Source: an uncultured bacterium (GTDB lineage Bacteria > Verrucomicrobiota > Kiritimatiellia > RFP12 > UBA1067). From it: a DNA stretch of 43,748 nucleotides. The position numbers were made by a program, and so were the translations under genes. Positions within the stretch are counted from its first letter, which is position 1. Each line of letters begins with the position of its first letter. The notes under the pieces are model-generated. The model ran no database searches, was not told the origin of the DNA, and saw only the letters and a list, made by a program, of their open reading frames with translations. The stretch is from NCBI GenBank assembly GCA_900547945.1, contig URIT01000009.1:1-43748 (forward strand). Direction: 5' to 3'. Shown here piece by piece: positions 32,358-42,900 of the stretch.

Positions 32358-35300
32358 ATGAAGACGTTCTTTGTTCTTGCCGCATGCGCCGCCGGGCTGT
32401 GCGGGGCCGACATCGTGGTCGATGACGGCGAGACGGTCGATCTGTCCGTGGCGGGCGACGCGGTGCAGACGGAGCCGGTCTGGTTCGCCGCCGAGGCGGG
32501 GAGGGTCGAGAAAAGCGGCGCGGGCGCCTGGACGCTCGCGGTCTCGAACCTCGCCACCTCGGCATCCGCCGTCGTCGCCGTGCGCGAGGGCGCGTTGAAC
32601 CTCGTCGGGGGCGCGCCGGACGATGTCCCCGTGCCGTCGAACGTCCTCGGCCGTGCCGCGCTGTGGTTCGACGCGGCGAAGGCCGATACGCGCGTCGAGG
32701 GGACGAGCGCGCTCAACACGGGCGTCGCGACTTGGTACGACGCGCGCGAGACGCGGGAGGCGGACGGCAGCTGGGGCGTGCGCCACTTCTGCGCGACGGC
32801 GCGGACGAGCTGGCTCACGAACGAGGTCGCGGAGGGCGTGTGGGAGAAGGCCGTCCTCCATCCCGTCGCAAGGACCTTCGCGGACGCGCCCGCGCTCTCC
32901 TACGTCCATTTCAACGGCCGCCAGTCGGGCTCCTGGATGGGCTTCTGCGAGCCCGGGACGCGCAAGGAGCGGACGGCCAACATCGGCGAGATCCGCCATC
33001 TCTTCTACTCGGGCTACGTGGAGGGTTCCTGGGGGTTCCCGGTGGGCGTCATGAGGGGGACCTCGCCCTTTTGGCATCCGCAGAGTCCCGAAGGGGCGCT
33101 GGGCGGGACCTGGAGCTCGGCCAACTCGGCGCATCCGGGCCTCTTCCAGGGACGGTCCCTGTTGAACGGCGCGGTGTTCGACGAGGCGGCGACGGCGGCG
33201 AAGGCGGGCTCCTACGTCTACGAATGGGACGCGGGGGACATCGCGGGACACCTCGGGAACTTCTTCAACGACCGCGACATGTGGGGGCCGACGTACTTCC
33301 GGAGCGGCGGCGACGCGCTCGGCGAGGTCATCGCCTTTACGAACCGCCTCACGGCGCTGGAGCGCGAGCAGGTGGCGAACTACCTGTTGCGGAAGTGGTC
33401 TCCGGCGGTGCCGACGCCGACGGTCGAGGTGCGCACGGCGAGGGGTGCGGAGGTGACGGTGGCGGACGACGCCGCGCAGACGGTGACGGGCGCGGGTACG
33501 TTGCGCCTCGCGGAGGCGGGGCGTGCGCAGGCCTATTCGATGACGGAGCCGTTCGCGGGCTCGACGCGCGTGGAGGCGTCCGCCACGCTCGTCGCGGGCG
33601 AGCCGCAGCTGGCCCTGCACGCGGGCGACGCCTACACGGTCACGCGCGATCTCTACGACGGGCTCGGCTTCGCGAACGCGCCCGACGCGGCGAAGGCCGC
33701 CGCCGGCGAGGCGCACCTGGATCTTGCGGCGGACGTTGCCGTGCGCGTGGCGTCCTTGCCCGAGACGATCAAGACGCTTGCCGTTTCGGGCGCGGGCGAA
33801 CTGGTCCTCGCCGCGCCGCCGCCCGTCGGGAAGGGCGTCGCCGCCGTCGCGGGGGATGTCTACGCGACGATGCCGAACGCGGACATGGAGGAATGGACGG
33901 GAACCGGTGCGGTGGGGTTCGGCACGCTCGGGGCGACGACGTACCATTGGACGGTCGTCTCCCGCGAAAACAGCAACCTGTACTTCCTCAATCTGCCGAG
34001 CCTGCGCGAAAACGGACACTGGATGATCGACGGCGGCACGAAGAACTTCCGCTGGGCCGACTATCCCTTCCAGGGAAACGTCGTGATGGCGCTCAAGCAG
34101 GGCTGCGTCGTGGAGAACACGGTCACGTTCCCGGCGGACGGCGACTACGAGCTGACGTTCCTCACGGGCGGGCGCATGGACGGCGGCGGCTACCCGTATG
34201 CGGGCGGCTGGGTCAAGGTCTCGCTCGTGGACGGCGCGGGCGCGGAGACGCCGGTCGGGACGGCGTTCGGCTACGTGGGCGTCTCGACGCGGAGGCAGCG
34301 CTTCCTCGTGCGCGGCGTCAAGGCGGGCGCGTACACGTTCCGCCTTGACCATGCCGTGGGGACGGGCGACGCGCACACGATCCTCGACGACTTCAGGTTC
34401 CGCCTCGTCACCGACGTTTCTGCGGAGGAGGTTGTCTATCCGCCGAACGCGGACTTCGAGCAGGTGGACATGGCGTGGAACGGGCGGTATGCCCGCGACG
34501 CGGGCCACACGGCGGCGGACTGGACGTTCGCGCAGTCTGAGGAGACGGGGACGGAGCCCGACGTCTGCCTCGTGACGCGCGGCATGCGGAACATGGGCTA
34601 CCGCGCAGGTTCGACGCGCGGCGGCGTGCAGCTTGTGTTCTACGGCAACGCCGGATCCGCCACCTCCGCCGCGTTCACGCTCCCGGCGGGCACGTGGAAG
34701 CTCCGTCTGCGCAAGGCGGCCTTCCACAACACGGAAGGCAGGGACTACCGGTGGAACGGTCTGCAGGTCAACCGCGCCAACGGCCTCGCGGGCGAGCTGC
34801 TGGAGGGGGACGACACCGTGCTGTCCTTGGGCACGCTCGGAACCGTCTTCGGGGCGAAGATGGCGCGCGCCACGCTGCCGACGGCGGTGACGCTCACCGC
34901 GCCGCGCACCGTGCGCCTGCGCCTGCGGGGGACGGTGGCGTCGACGAAGACGGTGGCGCCCTGCGCGGTCGTGGACGAGCTGGAGTTTGTCCGCCAGGAC
35001 GCGGGCGGCGAACTTGTGGCGAACGGGACGTTCGCGAACACCTCCGCCTGGACGCTGCGCAGCAACCGCGACACCTCGACCACGGTCTTCTCCAACAACA
35101 CCGAGAAGAGCATGGCCCACATCTGGGACCCGTGTCGGCTCGTCACGGTGGGCAACGGCGAGAAGCAGCAGGCCTACGGCAACACCTACGGCGTGGGGAC
35201 GCTCGCGCTCGACATCTGCCAGTGCGGGTCGGCCGAACAGGCGATCGCGTTCCCGGCGGCGGGGATGTACCGCCTCGCGTTCTCGGCCCGGTCGCGCCTC

Positions 35301-35807
35301 TGGATCTACGAGAACGCGCCGCCGAACCGGAACTGGGGCGGCAACCAGGGGCAGTTCTACCTCGTGGACGCGCAGGGCGTGACGAATGAGATTTTCCGCA
35401 CGCCGTCGCTCTACGCCTCCAACTTCGTCTTCCGCAGCACGCTCTTCAACGTCCCCGCCGCCGGCACGTACATGTTCGGCATCCGGGGGTTGAACGGCAT
35501 GCCCCAGCCCGACGGCACGACGCTGCAGGTGGGGCGGACCCCGAATGACGTGGAGTTCTTCGTCGACCAGGTGAGCGTGAAGCCCGCCGGGGACGCGGCG
35601 CTCGACCTCGACGAGGGACTGGCGCTGGACCTGCGGGACTCGGCGAAGCTGCGGCTCGACTTCACGGGTACGAACGAGATCGACCGCCTGCGCCTCGGCG
35701 GCGTCTCCGTCTCGGGGTACGTCGACGCCACGCACCCGTCGGGCCTCGTGCGCGGCACGGGCTGCCTCTATGTCCGCCCGAAGGGGACGGTCCTGCTGCT
35801 GCGCTAG
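32358..35807 (+). CDS. Large secreted beta-rich surface protein, 1149 aa
   Basis: The signal peptide is MKTFFVLAACAAGLCGA. Residues 18-90 read like one autotransporter-type beta-strand repeat (GRVEKSGAGAWTLAVSNLATSASAVVAVREGALNLVGG). Residues 95-350 resemble a concanavalin A/LamG-like lectin fold (ALWFDAAKADTRVEGTSALNTGVATWYDA..., ending in LTALEREQVANYLLRKW). Residues 470-1149 hold several carbohydrate-binding-like sandwiches: three copies of the form 'N-x-D-(M/F)-E ... W' beginning at YATMPNADMEEW, YPPNADFEQVDM and VANGTFANTSAW. It has no beta-barrel, no LPXTG and no obvious PEP-CTERM; it ends in KGTVLLLR. Probable function: binding of glycans outside the cell. It follows nadB but has its own promoter. 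Confidence 0.75.
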   Translation: MKTFFVLAACAAGLCGADIVVDDGETVDLSVAGDAVQTEPVWFAAEAGRVEKSGAGAWTLAVSNLATSASAVVAVREGALNLVGGAPDDVPVPSNVLGRAALWFDAAKADTRVEGTSALNTGVATWYDARETREADGSWGVRHFCATARTSWLTNEVAEGVWEKAVLHPVARTFADAPALSYVHFNGRQSGSWMGFCEPGTRKERTANIGEIRHLFYSGYVEGSWGFPVGVMRGTSPFWHPQSPEGALGGTWSSANSAHPGLFQGRSLLNGAVFDEAATAAKAGSYVYEWDAGDIAGHLGNFFNDRDMWGPTYFRSGGDALGEVIAFTNRLTALEREQVANYLLRKWSPAVPTPTVEVRTARGAEVTVADDAAQTVTGAGTLRLAEAGRAQAYSMTEPFAGSTRVEASATLVAGEPQLALHAGDAYTVTRDLYDGLGFANAPDAAKAAAGEAHLDLAADVAVRVASLPETIKTLAVSGAGELVLAAPPPVGKGVAAVAGDVYATMPNADMEEWTGTGAVGFGTLGATTYHWTVVSRENSNLYFLNLPSLRENGHWMIDGGTKNFRWADYPFQGNVVMALKQGCVVENTVTFPADGDYELTFLTGGRMDGGGYPYAGGWVKVSLVDGAGAETPVGTAFGYVGVSTRRQRFLVRGVKAGAYTFRLDHAVGTGDAHTILDDFRFRLVTDVSAEEVVYPPNADFEQVDMAWNGRYARDAGHTAADWTFAQSEETGTEPDVCLVTRGMRNMGYRAGSTRGGVQLVFYGNAGSATSAAFTLPAGTWKLRLRKAAFHNTEGRDYRWNGLQVNRANGLAGELLEGDDTVLSLGTLGTVFGAKMARATLPTAVTLTAPRTVRLRLRGTVASTKTVAPCAVVDELEFVRQDAGGELVANGTFANTSAWTLRSNRDTSTTVFSNNTEKSMAHIWDPCRLVTVGNGEKQQAYGNTYGVGTLALDICQCGSAEQAIAFPAAGMYRLAFSARSRLWIYENAPPNRNWGGNQGQFYLVDAQGVTNEIFRTPSLYASNFVFRSTLFNVPAAGTYMFGIRGLNGMPQPDGTTLQVGRTPNDVEFFVDQVSVKPAGDAALDLDEGLALDLRDSAKLRLDFTGTNEIDRLRLGGVSVSGYVDATHPSGLVRGTGCLYVRPKGTVLLLR

Positions 35808-35852
35808 CCGTCCGGCGGCGCGCAGGGACCCAACGGGAAAGAGAGCCATAAC

Positions 35853-38530
35853 ATGAAAGGAACAGCCTCGATGACAGCCGAACATGCGCATCTGCGCACG
35901 CCGCGCGCGGGACGTCCGCTCGCTTCGTTCCTCCTCGCCGCCGCCGTGAACTGCGCGGCTTTCGGCGGGACCGTCTATGCGCCGGAGGACGCGCCGCGCG
36001 ACGTGCGCTTCGCGAACCCGCCCGCCGCTTCCCGCATCCTCCCGATCCAGCACGGGCAGCCGAACGAGCCTGCGAAGGTCGATGCGGTCCTCGCGGATCT
36101 TGAGGCCGACGGCTTCGGCGGCTTCACGGGCAACGTGAACTTCGCCGACTACCTCGATTCGCCCGCCGACTGGGCGGCCTTCCGCCACAAGGTCGAGGCG
36201 GCCCATGCGCGCGGTCTCGCCGTCTGGCTCTACGACGAGAAGGGCTATCCGAGCTGCACGGCGGGGGGCAAGACGCTGGAGGGGCATCCCGAATGGCGGG
36301 CGCGCGCGTACCTTGTCGCGGTGACGAACGTACCCGCAGGGTCCGCCGCGCTGCCGCCGTCGCCGCCCGGCCGGCCCGTCGCGACGCTACGCCGTCCGTC
36401 GGCGGACGACGGAAAGACCGAGACGGTCTACGTGGTCACCGACGACTTCATCCACGAGGGGACGCACGTCTCCCTCTCGGTGAGCCGCTACAAGTACGCC
36501 TACCCGAACCTGCTCATGGCCGAGCCGACGGCCCGCTTCATCGCGCTCACGCACGAAGCCTACCGGCGCGAACTGGGTCCGTCGCTCTCCGCCATCGCCT
36601 CCACCTTCACGGACGAACCGTCCCTCATGACGATGTGGATGCGTCCGATGCCCTACCTCTGCCTGCCCGTGAGCGACGAGCTGCTGGCGGCCTACGCGCG
36701 GGAGGCGGGGCATCCGCTCGTAGACGACGTACCCGCGCTCGTCCACGGCGCCGCCGAGGGCGCGCGGTCGCTGCCGCGCGCCACCGCTTCTGGTCGATGG
36801 TGGGCGCGCGCGTCGCGCGGAACTACACGGGCCAGCTCACGAAGTGGGCGGACGCGAACGGCATCGCAAGCGGCGGGCACCTCCTCGCCGAGGAGGGCCT
36901 CGTCGCCCACGTGCCCCTCTACGGCGACTTCTTCAAGGTCCTGCGCGGCCTCTCCGCGCCGAGCTGCGACATGCTCCAGAGCGTGCCCGCCCAGGTGACG
37001 TGGCTCACGCCTCTCCTCGTCGGCAGCGCGGGCGCGCTCAACGGATCCCGCTACGTGATGAGCGAGGCGAGCGACCACTGCCAGAGGTACCGCGCGAAGG
37101 GCGACACGCGCCCCGTCTACCAGGTGGGCGCGCGGGAGATCGTCGGTTCGCTCAACCGCCAGATCTGGGGCGGCGTGAACACCTTCACGAGCTACTACCG
37201 CTGGCAGCCGTTCCCCCGGGCCGTGCGGCGCGCGATCAACGAGGAAATCGGTCGCACGGTCACGCTCGTCCGCGAGGGGCATGCGGCGGCGGACATCGCG
37301 CTCCTCTATCCGGCGGACGCCCTCATGGTCGGCTTCGAGCCCCAGCGGCGCGGGGGCGGCGGCGCGGCGGCGCGCCGTACGGCGAACGTCGTCAAGTCCG
37401 CCGGGCAGACCCTCTTCGCCGCCAACCGGTCGTTCCTGTTCGTGGACGCCGAGACGCTGGAGCAGGCGGACGTGCGGGACGGTCTGCTCGTGAAGGGCGC
37501 GCTCCGCTGGCGCACGGTCATCCTGCCGGGCGTCTCCACGCTCCCCGTCGGCGCGGCGCGGAAGCTGGAGTCGTTTAGGAAGGCGGGTGGATTCGTCCTC
37601 GCGCTCGGCGAACGCCCCCGCAACTCCCGCACGGCCTTCCCCGACGCGGAGGTCACGCGCCTCGCGGCGGACTGGACGTTCCTCGACGACGCCCGCACAG
37701 TCCTCCTCGCGGACGTCCTCGACGCCCGCCACGAGCCCGCGCTGCGGCGCGTCGCCGGGCCGGAGGACGTGCTCCGCACGGCCCATCGGCGCACGGCCTC
37801 GGGCGACGTCTTCTTCGTCCTGAACGATTCGCCCGACGCCTGGAGCGGCGCGGTGCGGCTTGCGGACGGCGGCGCGGCGCGCATCTGGAATCCGCGCGTG
37901 GGCCTCGCGACATCGGGCACGGGCGACCTCGCGCTCGACCTGCCGCCCTACGGGGGTGTCGTTCTCACGACGGACCGCCCCGTCGACGGGCACCTGAACC
38001 CTGCGGCCTCCGCGCCGTTCGAACCCGCGCTCGCACCGCTTGCCGTCCCGCCCGCGCGCGTTGAACTCGGGAAGGGAACGTACGTGACGGGCGGACATGC
38101 GTGTGGAACGGATGGCTGGTACCGCGTGGAGACGACGCTCACGAAGGGGGGCGTCGATACGTTCGCGTTCCTCAACTTCGTTTACGACAACTCGCCTTTC
38201 CCCGCTGCGGCGCGCGGCGTCTCCTTCACCGTGCGCGTACCCGAAACGACGGGGGGACAGGCCACATGCGGCATCTTCCTTCGGACGCGCGAGGGCGTCA
38301 ACTGGTACGCGCCCGGCCACGTCTCCCTTTCCGAGAAGGGGGCATGCGAGGTGACATGCGCGTTTGCGGACTTCTCCCCGCACGGCGTCCCCTCGGGCGC
38401 GAAGCCCGCGCGCCTGCGCGCCGAGGACATCGTGCGCATCAGCTTCGGCTACGGCGGCTACTTCGGGAAGGAGGGCGAGCGCGTCGTCTTCGAGACGCGC
38501 GCCCCGCGCGCCTTTCTTCTGGCCCGGTAA
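35853..38530 (+). pseudogene. Secreted GH106-like glycoside hydrolase gene, frameshifted near 36755-36785
   Basis: Two overlapping frames encode one protein. The 5' part (ATG 35853 or 35871; AAAGGA precedes the latter) has a signal peptide (LASFLLAAAVNCAAFGGTVYA), then VWLYDEKGYPSCTAGGKTLEGHPEWRARAYLV and STFTDEPSLMT, typical of barrel enzymes near GH106 rhamnosidases. It continues to VHGAAEGARS, then runs into Arg/Ser-rich nonsense ending at 36998. The 3' part takes over at HRFWSMVGARVARNYTGQLTKWADANGIASGGHLLAEEG and continues through NRQIWGGVNTFTSYYRWQPFPRAV to the C-terminal beta domain ending ETRAPRAFLLAR. The shift corresponds to one missing base in a GC-rich run. No slippery heptamer is present, so it is a real mutation or an assembly error. 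A restart at ATG 36797 is possible. Confidence 0.75.
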
Positions 38531-38574
38531 CCTCGGGGGGGGCAAAGGGCGGTTTCATCGGAGGAACTTCCCCC

Positions 38575-38614
38575 TTGCACCTTGTCCGAATAGGTGCTAA
38601 GATATCGGTATCTT
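38575..38614 (+). promoter_or_regulatory. Promoter of the alcohol dehydrogenase gene with inverted repeat
   Basis: TTGCAC (38575-38580), a 17-base spacer and TAAGAT (38598-38603) with an extended TG-C. The inverted repeat AAGATA (38599-38604) / TATCTT (38609-38614) overlaps the -10 and the start of transcription and may be an operator. Confidence 0.65.
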
Positions 38615-38646
38615 TCTATCCAATAAAATGCAAAGGAGGTTCCAAC

Positions 38647-39888
38647 ATGGCTCGTTTCACACTTCCCCGTGACATCTATCATGGCAAGGGCGCCCTTGCG
38701 ACCCTGAAGACCCTCAAGGGCGCGCGCGCCGTCATCTGCGTCGGCGGCGGCTCGATGCGGCGCGGCGGGTTCCTGCAGCGCGCGGAGGCGTATCTCAAGG
38801 AGGCCGGCTTCGAGGTGAAGCTCATCGAGGGCATCGAGAGCGACCCGTCGGTCGAGACGGTGATGAAGGGCGCGGCGGTGATGCAGGCGTTCCAGCCCGA
38901 CTGGATCGTCGCGATGGGCGGCGGCTCGCCGATCGACGCCGCAAAGGCGATGTGGATCAAGTACGAGCATCCCGAGGCGACGTTCGAGGACATGTGCAAG
39001 GTCTTCGGCCTGCCGAAGCTCCGCACGAAGGCGCACTTCTGCGCGATTTCCTCCACGTCCGGCACGGCGACCGAGGTGACGGCGTTCTCGATCATCACCG
39101 ACTACGCGAAGGGCATCAAGTACCCGATCGCGGACTTCGAGATCACGCCCGATGTCGCGATCGTCGACCCCGACCTCACGCTCACGATGCCGCAGAAGCT
39201 CTGCGCGCACACGGGCATGGACGCGCTCACGCACGACCTGGAGGCCGTCGTCGCCGTCGCCCACTCGCCGTATTCGGACGCGCTTGCGATCCACTCGATG
39301 AAGATGATCCGCGACGCGCTCGTCAAGAGCTACGGCGGCGACCCCGCCGCGCGCGCCGCCATGCACGACGCGCAGTGCCTCGCGGGCATGGCGTTCTCGA
39401 ACGCGCTCCTCGGCATCGTCCATTCGCTCGCCCACAAGACGGGCGCGGCGTTCTCCGGCGGCCACATCATCCACGGCGCGGCGAACGCGATGTACCTGCC
39501 GAAGGTCATCCGCTTCAACGCGGCCGTGCCGTTCGCCGCCGCGCGCTACGCGCGCTGCGCGGACGAGCTCGGAATCGCGGGCGCCGAGACCTCGCAGGAG
39601 GCGAAGATCGCCGCGCTCATCGCGTGGGTGCGCAGGTTCAACGACGAACTCAACATTCCGCACTGCATCAGGGACTACGCCGCGAACGGCCTGCCGACCT
39701 ACAAGACGGCGGTGAACGAGGCGCAGCCGCCGATGGTCGGCGCGGACGAGTTCGAGGCGAAGGCGGCGCAGATCGCCGAGAACGCGATGGGCGACGCCTG
39801 CACGGGCTGCAATCCGCGCAAGATGGACGCGAAACTCATGGAGAAGGTCCTCAGGTGCTGCTGGGACGACTCCGACGTGACGTTCTAG
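38647..39888 (+). CDS. Iron-containing alcohol dehydrogenase
   Basis: 413 residues. It is preceded by a perfect Shine-Dalgarno sequence (AAAGGAGGT, 6 bases from the ATG) and a strong promoter, so it is probably highly expressed. GGGSPIDAAKAMW (91-103) binds the nucleotide. Metal ligands come from the family segments DALTHDLEAVVAVAHSPYSDALA and GIVHSLAHKTGAAF...GGHIIHGAAN. STSGTATEVTAFS is the conserved Thr/Ser loop. It reduces acetaldehyde or another aldehyde/ketone with NAD(P)H, typically as the last step of a fermentation, which fits with the [FeFe] hydrogenase encoded in this window. Substrate choice cannot be read from sequence. The next gene follows after 14 bases. Confidence 0.93.
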   Translation: MARFTLPRDIYHGKGALATLKTLKGARAVICVGGGSMRRGGFLQRAEAYLKEAGFEVKLIEGIESDPSVETVMKGAAVMQAFQPDWIVAMGGGSPIDAAKAMWIKYEHPEATFEDMCKVFGLPKLRTKAHFCAISSTSGTATEVTAFSIITDYAKGIKYPIADFEITPDVAIVDPDLTLTMPQKLCAHTGMDALTHDLEAVVAVAHSPYSDALAIHSMKMIRDALVKSYGGDPAARAAMHDAQCLAGMAFSNALLGIVHSLAHKTGAAFSGGHIIHGAANAMYLPKVIRFNAAVPFAAARYARCADELGIAGAETSQEAKIAALIAWVRRFNDELNIPHCIRDYAANGLPTYKTAVNEAQPPMVGADEFEAKAAQIAENAMGDACTGCNPRKMDAKLMEKVLRCCWDDSDVTF

Positions 39889-39902
39889 AAAGGAAACGGT
39901 CC

Positions 39903-42900
39903 GTGGGCGGCGCGAACATCCTGACTGTCTGCTGTCTGGTCGCGAGCGCGGCCGTCGCGGAATCATCCCCCGTCGTCACCTGGGCCTCGTATCCGGTGGG
40001 CGGGGGCGAACACGTCCTCCTCCACGGCGGCGACTGGGGTGCCGATCCGCGCGTGGAGGTGGCGGGGCGGGAGGCGGCGGCGACCGTGCTCTCCGACACG
40101 GGGCTCGTCTTCCCGCTCCCCGGAAACGGCGAGGCGATCGTCGAGGGGCGCGTTCGGAACGGACAGGGCGTCTCCCGTCCGTTCACGCTCAACGCGCCCA
40201 CCGTGTGGTGGCTGCAGGGCGATGGCGGCGATGCGTCGACGCCGGGCGGCGTGCTGCGCGTCTTCGGCCGTTCCCTCGCGCCCTCTCGCGCGGAGACGCC
40301 GAAGACGGGCGTCGGCGTCCTCCTGGGCGGCCGCGCGCTCGCGCTTGAGAAGACGGACGTCTGGAGTCTTACGGCGCGCGTGCCGGCGGACATGCCGGCG
40401 GGGACCTACCCCGTCAAGGTGCGCAACGGCCTGAAGGGCGGGGCGGACTGGTACGACGCGGGCACGTGGACCGTCGCGCCGCCGCGCGCCGTGTGGAAGG
40501 CCGACGTGTTCAACGTCGAGGACTACGGCGCCGAGCCGAACGACCTGGAGAGCGATTCGGACGCCTTCGACGCCGCGCTCGCGGCGGCGGCGCGGAACGG
40601 CGGCGGCACGGCCTACGTGCCCTGCGGACGCTACATGCTCACGCGCACGCTCGTCATTCCGCCGCACGTGCTCCTGAAGGGCGAGGACCGCGCGCTCGCG
40701 CAGATCTTCTGGCCGGACACGCTCCAGCCGCCGGAGAACCTGATCGAGGGCTCGCATTCGTTCGGCATCCACGACCTCTTCATCTCCTCGGGACAGTACC
40801 GCAACGGCATCGTCGCGAAGAACGACATGGCGTCCGCCAACTGCATGAGGGCGGCGCGCGGCACGCTGACGCACGATATCTCGTTCCGGCGCCTGCGCCT
40901 GAAGTTCGTCTCGGACCAGTGGCGCGACGAAAACAACCTCGGGAACTTCCTGCCGCGCTATTCGATGCGCGGGGACGGCATCGTCGTGCGCAACTGCCTG
41001 CGCGGCGAGATCGTGGACTGCGTCCTCTACTGCGACAAGGACGCGCAGCGCACGCTCTTCTTCAACTTCACGGGCGACTACATCCGCATGGCGGACTGCC
41101 GCGTCAACGGGACGGGCTGGGCGATCTTCGGCGGCGACCGCTGCATCTTCGAGAACAACGACGCGAACAACTGCACCTACTCGATCTCGTCTGTGTGCCG
41201 CCGCATGTTCTGGAGCGGGAACCGGCAGACGGACCTCTTCACGAACAACCGCGAGGCGGTCACGCACGACGGTGCGCAGACGGCCTGGTGCGCGAAGCGG
41301 CGCGGCGAGCAGGGATGCGCCTCGGGCGTCGTGCGGGGCACGCACGTGACGCTCTCCTTCCCGAAGGACCTCCAGTGGAAGACGGGCACGAACGAGGCCG
41401 CCTGGGTGGGGTGCGAACTCCAGATCACGGACGGGCGCGGCGCGGGCCAGACGCGCGAGATCGTCTCGATGAAGGGCTACGGCGACCTGGAGATCGACCG
41501 CCCGTTCGACCTCGCGCCGGACGCGACCTCGCTCTTCGTCATCGTGGCGGAGCGGAAGCACCTCCTCTACGTCGACAACGACATCGAGGACGCGGGAGTC
41601 GCGATCCAACTCTACGGCGGCGTGACGGACTGCGTCGTCGCGCGCAACCGCTGCCGCCGCGCGGGCGGCTTCCACGGTTCTGGACGCGACTACCACGGCG
41701 TGATCACCTGCTGGTACGTGCAGTTCCTCGGCAACGTCGTCGAGGAGGGCAACTGCCACCGGGGTTCGATCGGCACGGACTTCCGGGGCGCGGGCGCGAG
41801 CCTGATCGGCGCGTTCCCGCCGAACGTCCGCTGGCCCTTCTCCCAGTCGTACGTCTACCGGGGCAACGAGATCCGCTCCAACGGCTCGCTCTTCATCTCG
41901 GTGAAGAACGCGCTCGTTGAGAAGAACACGGTGCGCCGCTCCGCGGTCGGCGTGACGAGCCGCCGCTACCAGGAGACGATGTACCTGGCGGACAACGACG
42001 TCTTCGACCGCGTCGAGACGCCGTATCTGAACCTCACGGGCGCGCACATCACGCCGGAATACGTGGACCGCCGCGCCGAAGCGGACCTCGCGGCCCTGAA
42101 GGCGGGCACGTTCCGGGATCGCCGCTCGGCGGTACGCCGGGCCTTCGGCTTCGACGTCAGGCCGCAGCCCTGGAACGCCGCGTTTCGCGCGGTCGCGGGC
42201 GGGCGAAGCCATGCGCCGTTCTCCCTGCCCGTCACGCTGGGCCTCTCCGGCACGGTGGCGGACGCGGTGAAGACGGCTTCGGTCGCCATTCCCGCAAGCG
42301 GCGGCTGGACGTTCGGCGGCGAGGTCGCGCTGGCGCCCGGCCCGGACGGCTTCACGGGCGTCGTGCCGGTCGTGCCGCCGAAGGAGGGGCCCGTGGGTTT
42401 CTTCACCTGGCCCGTGCGCGTGAAGGTTGCGGGAGAGGGCTGGAGCTTCGAAACGACGGTGCAGGTCCAGCCGCTCACGCAGAACCGCTTCCTCCGCTGG
42501 GAGGTCGCGTGGGCGCCGGCGGGCAAGACCCCGACGGCGTGGCGCCCGCTGGCGCATGGGGAGGGCATGGACGGACACGAGGTGGTCTTTGTGGACCGAC
42601 TGCGTGGGGCGCCGGAACACGCGGGGGACGATTTCCATCTCCGCACGCGCGTCAAGGTGGCGAAGACGACGCGCTTCCTCTTCACGCGCGGGGACTGGAC
42701 GAGCGACTTCCGCGTGGACGGCCGGATTGTGGCGCGTCCCGGCGTGAACACGACGACCGGCATCGAGGTCGTCCTTGAGCCGGGCGAACATGTCCTCACG
42801 CTCATCCGCCCCGCGAAAAGCACGCTCCGGCGCACGGCCGCCGAGGGGATGTTCCTCCGCTGCACGTTCCCGGACGGCTGCGCCGCCGGGGACTGGGTGC

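Noticed and set aside
32157..36287. 1376-codon minus-strand open frame
   Set aside because: It is antisense to nadB, the large secreted protein and the glycosidase, composed of Arg/Glu/Val-rich sequence without domains.
36755..36785. Programmed -1 frameshift in the glycosidase gene
   Set aside because: No X-XXY-YYZ slippery heptamer, no upstream Shine-Dalgarno-like element and no obvious downstream pseudoknot; a plain indel or assembly error is simpler.
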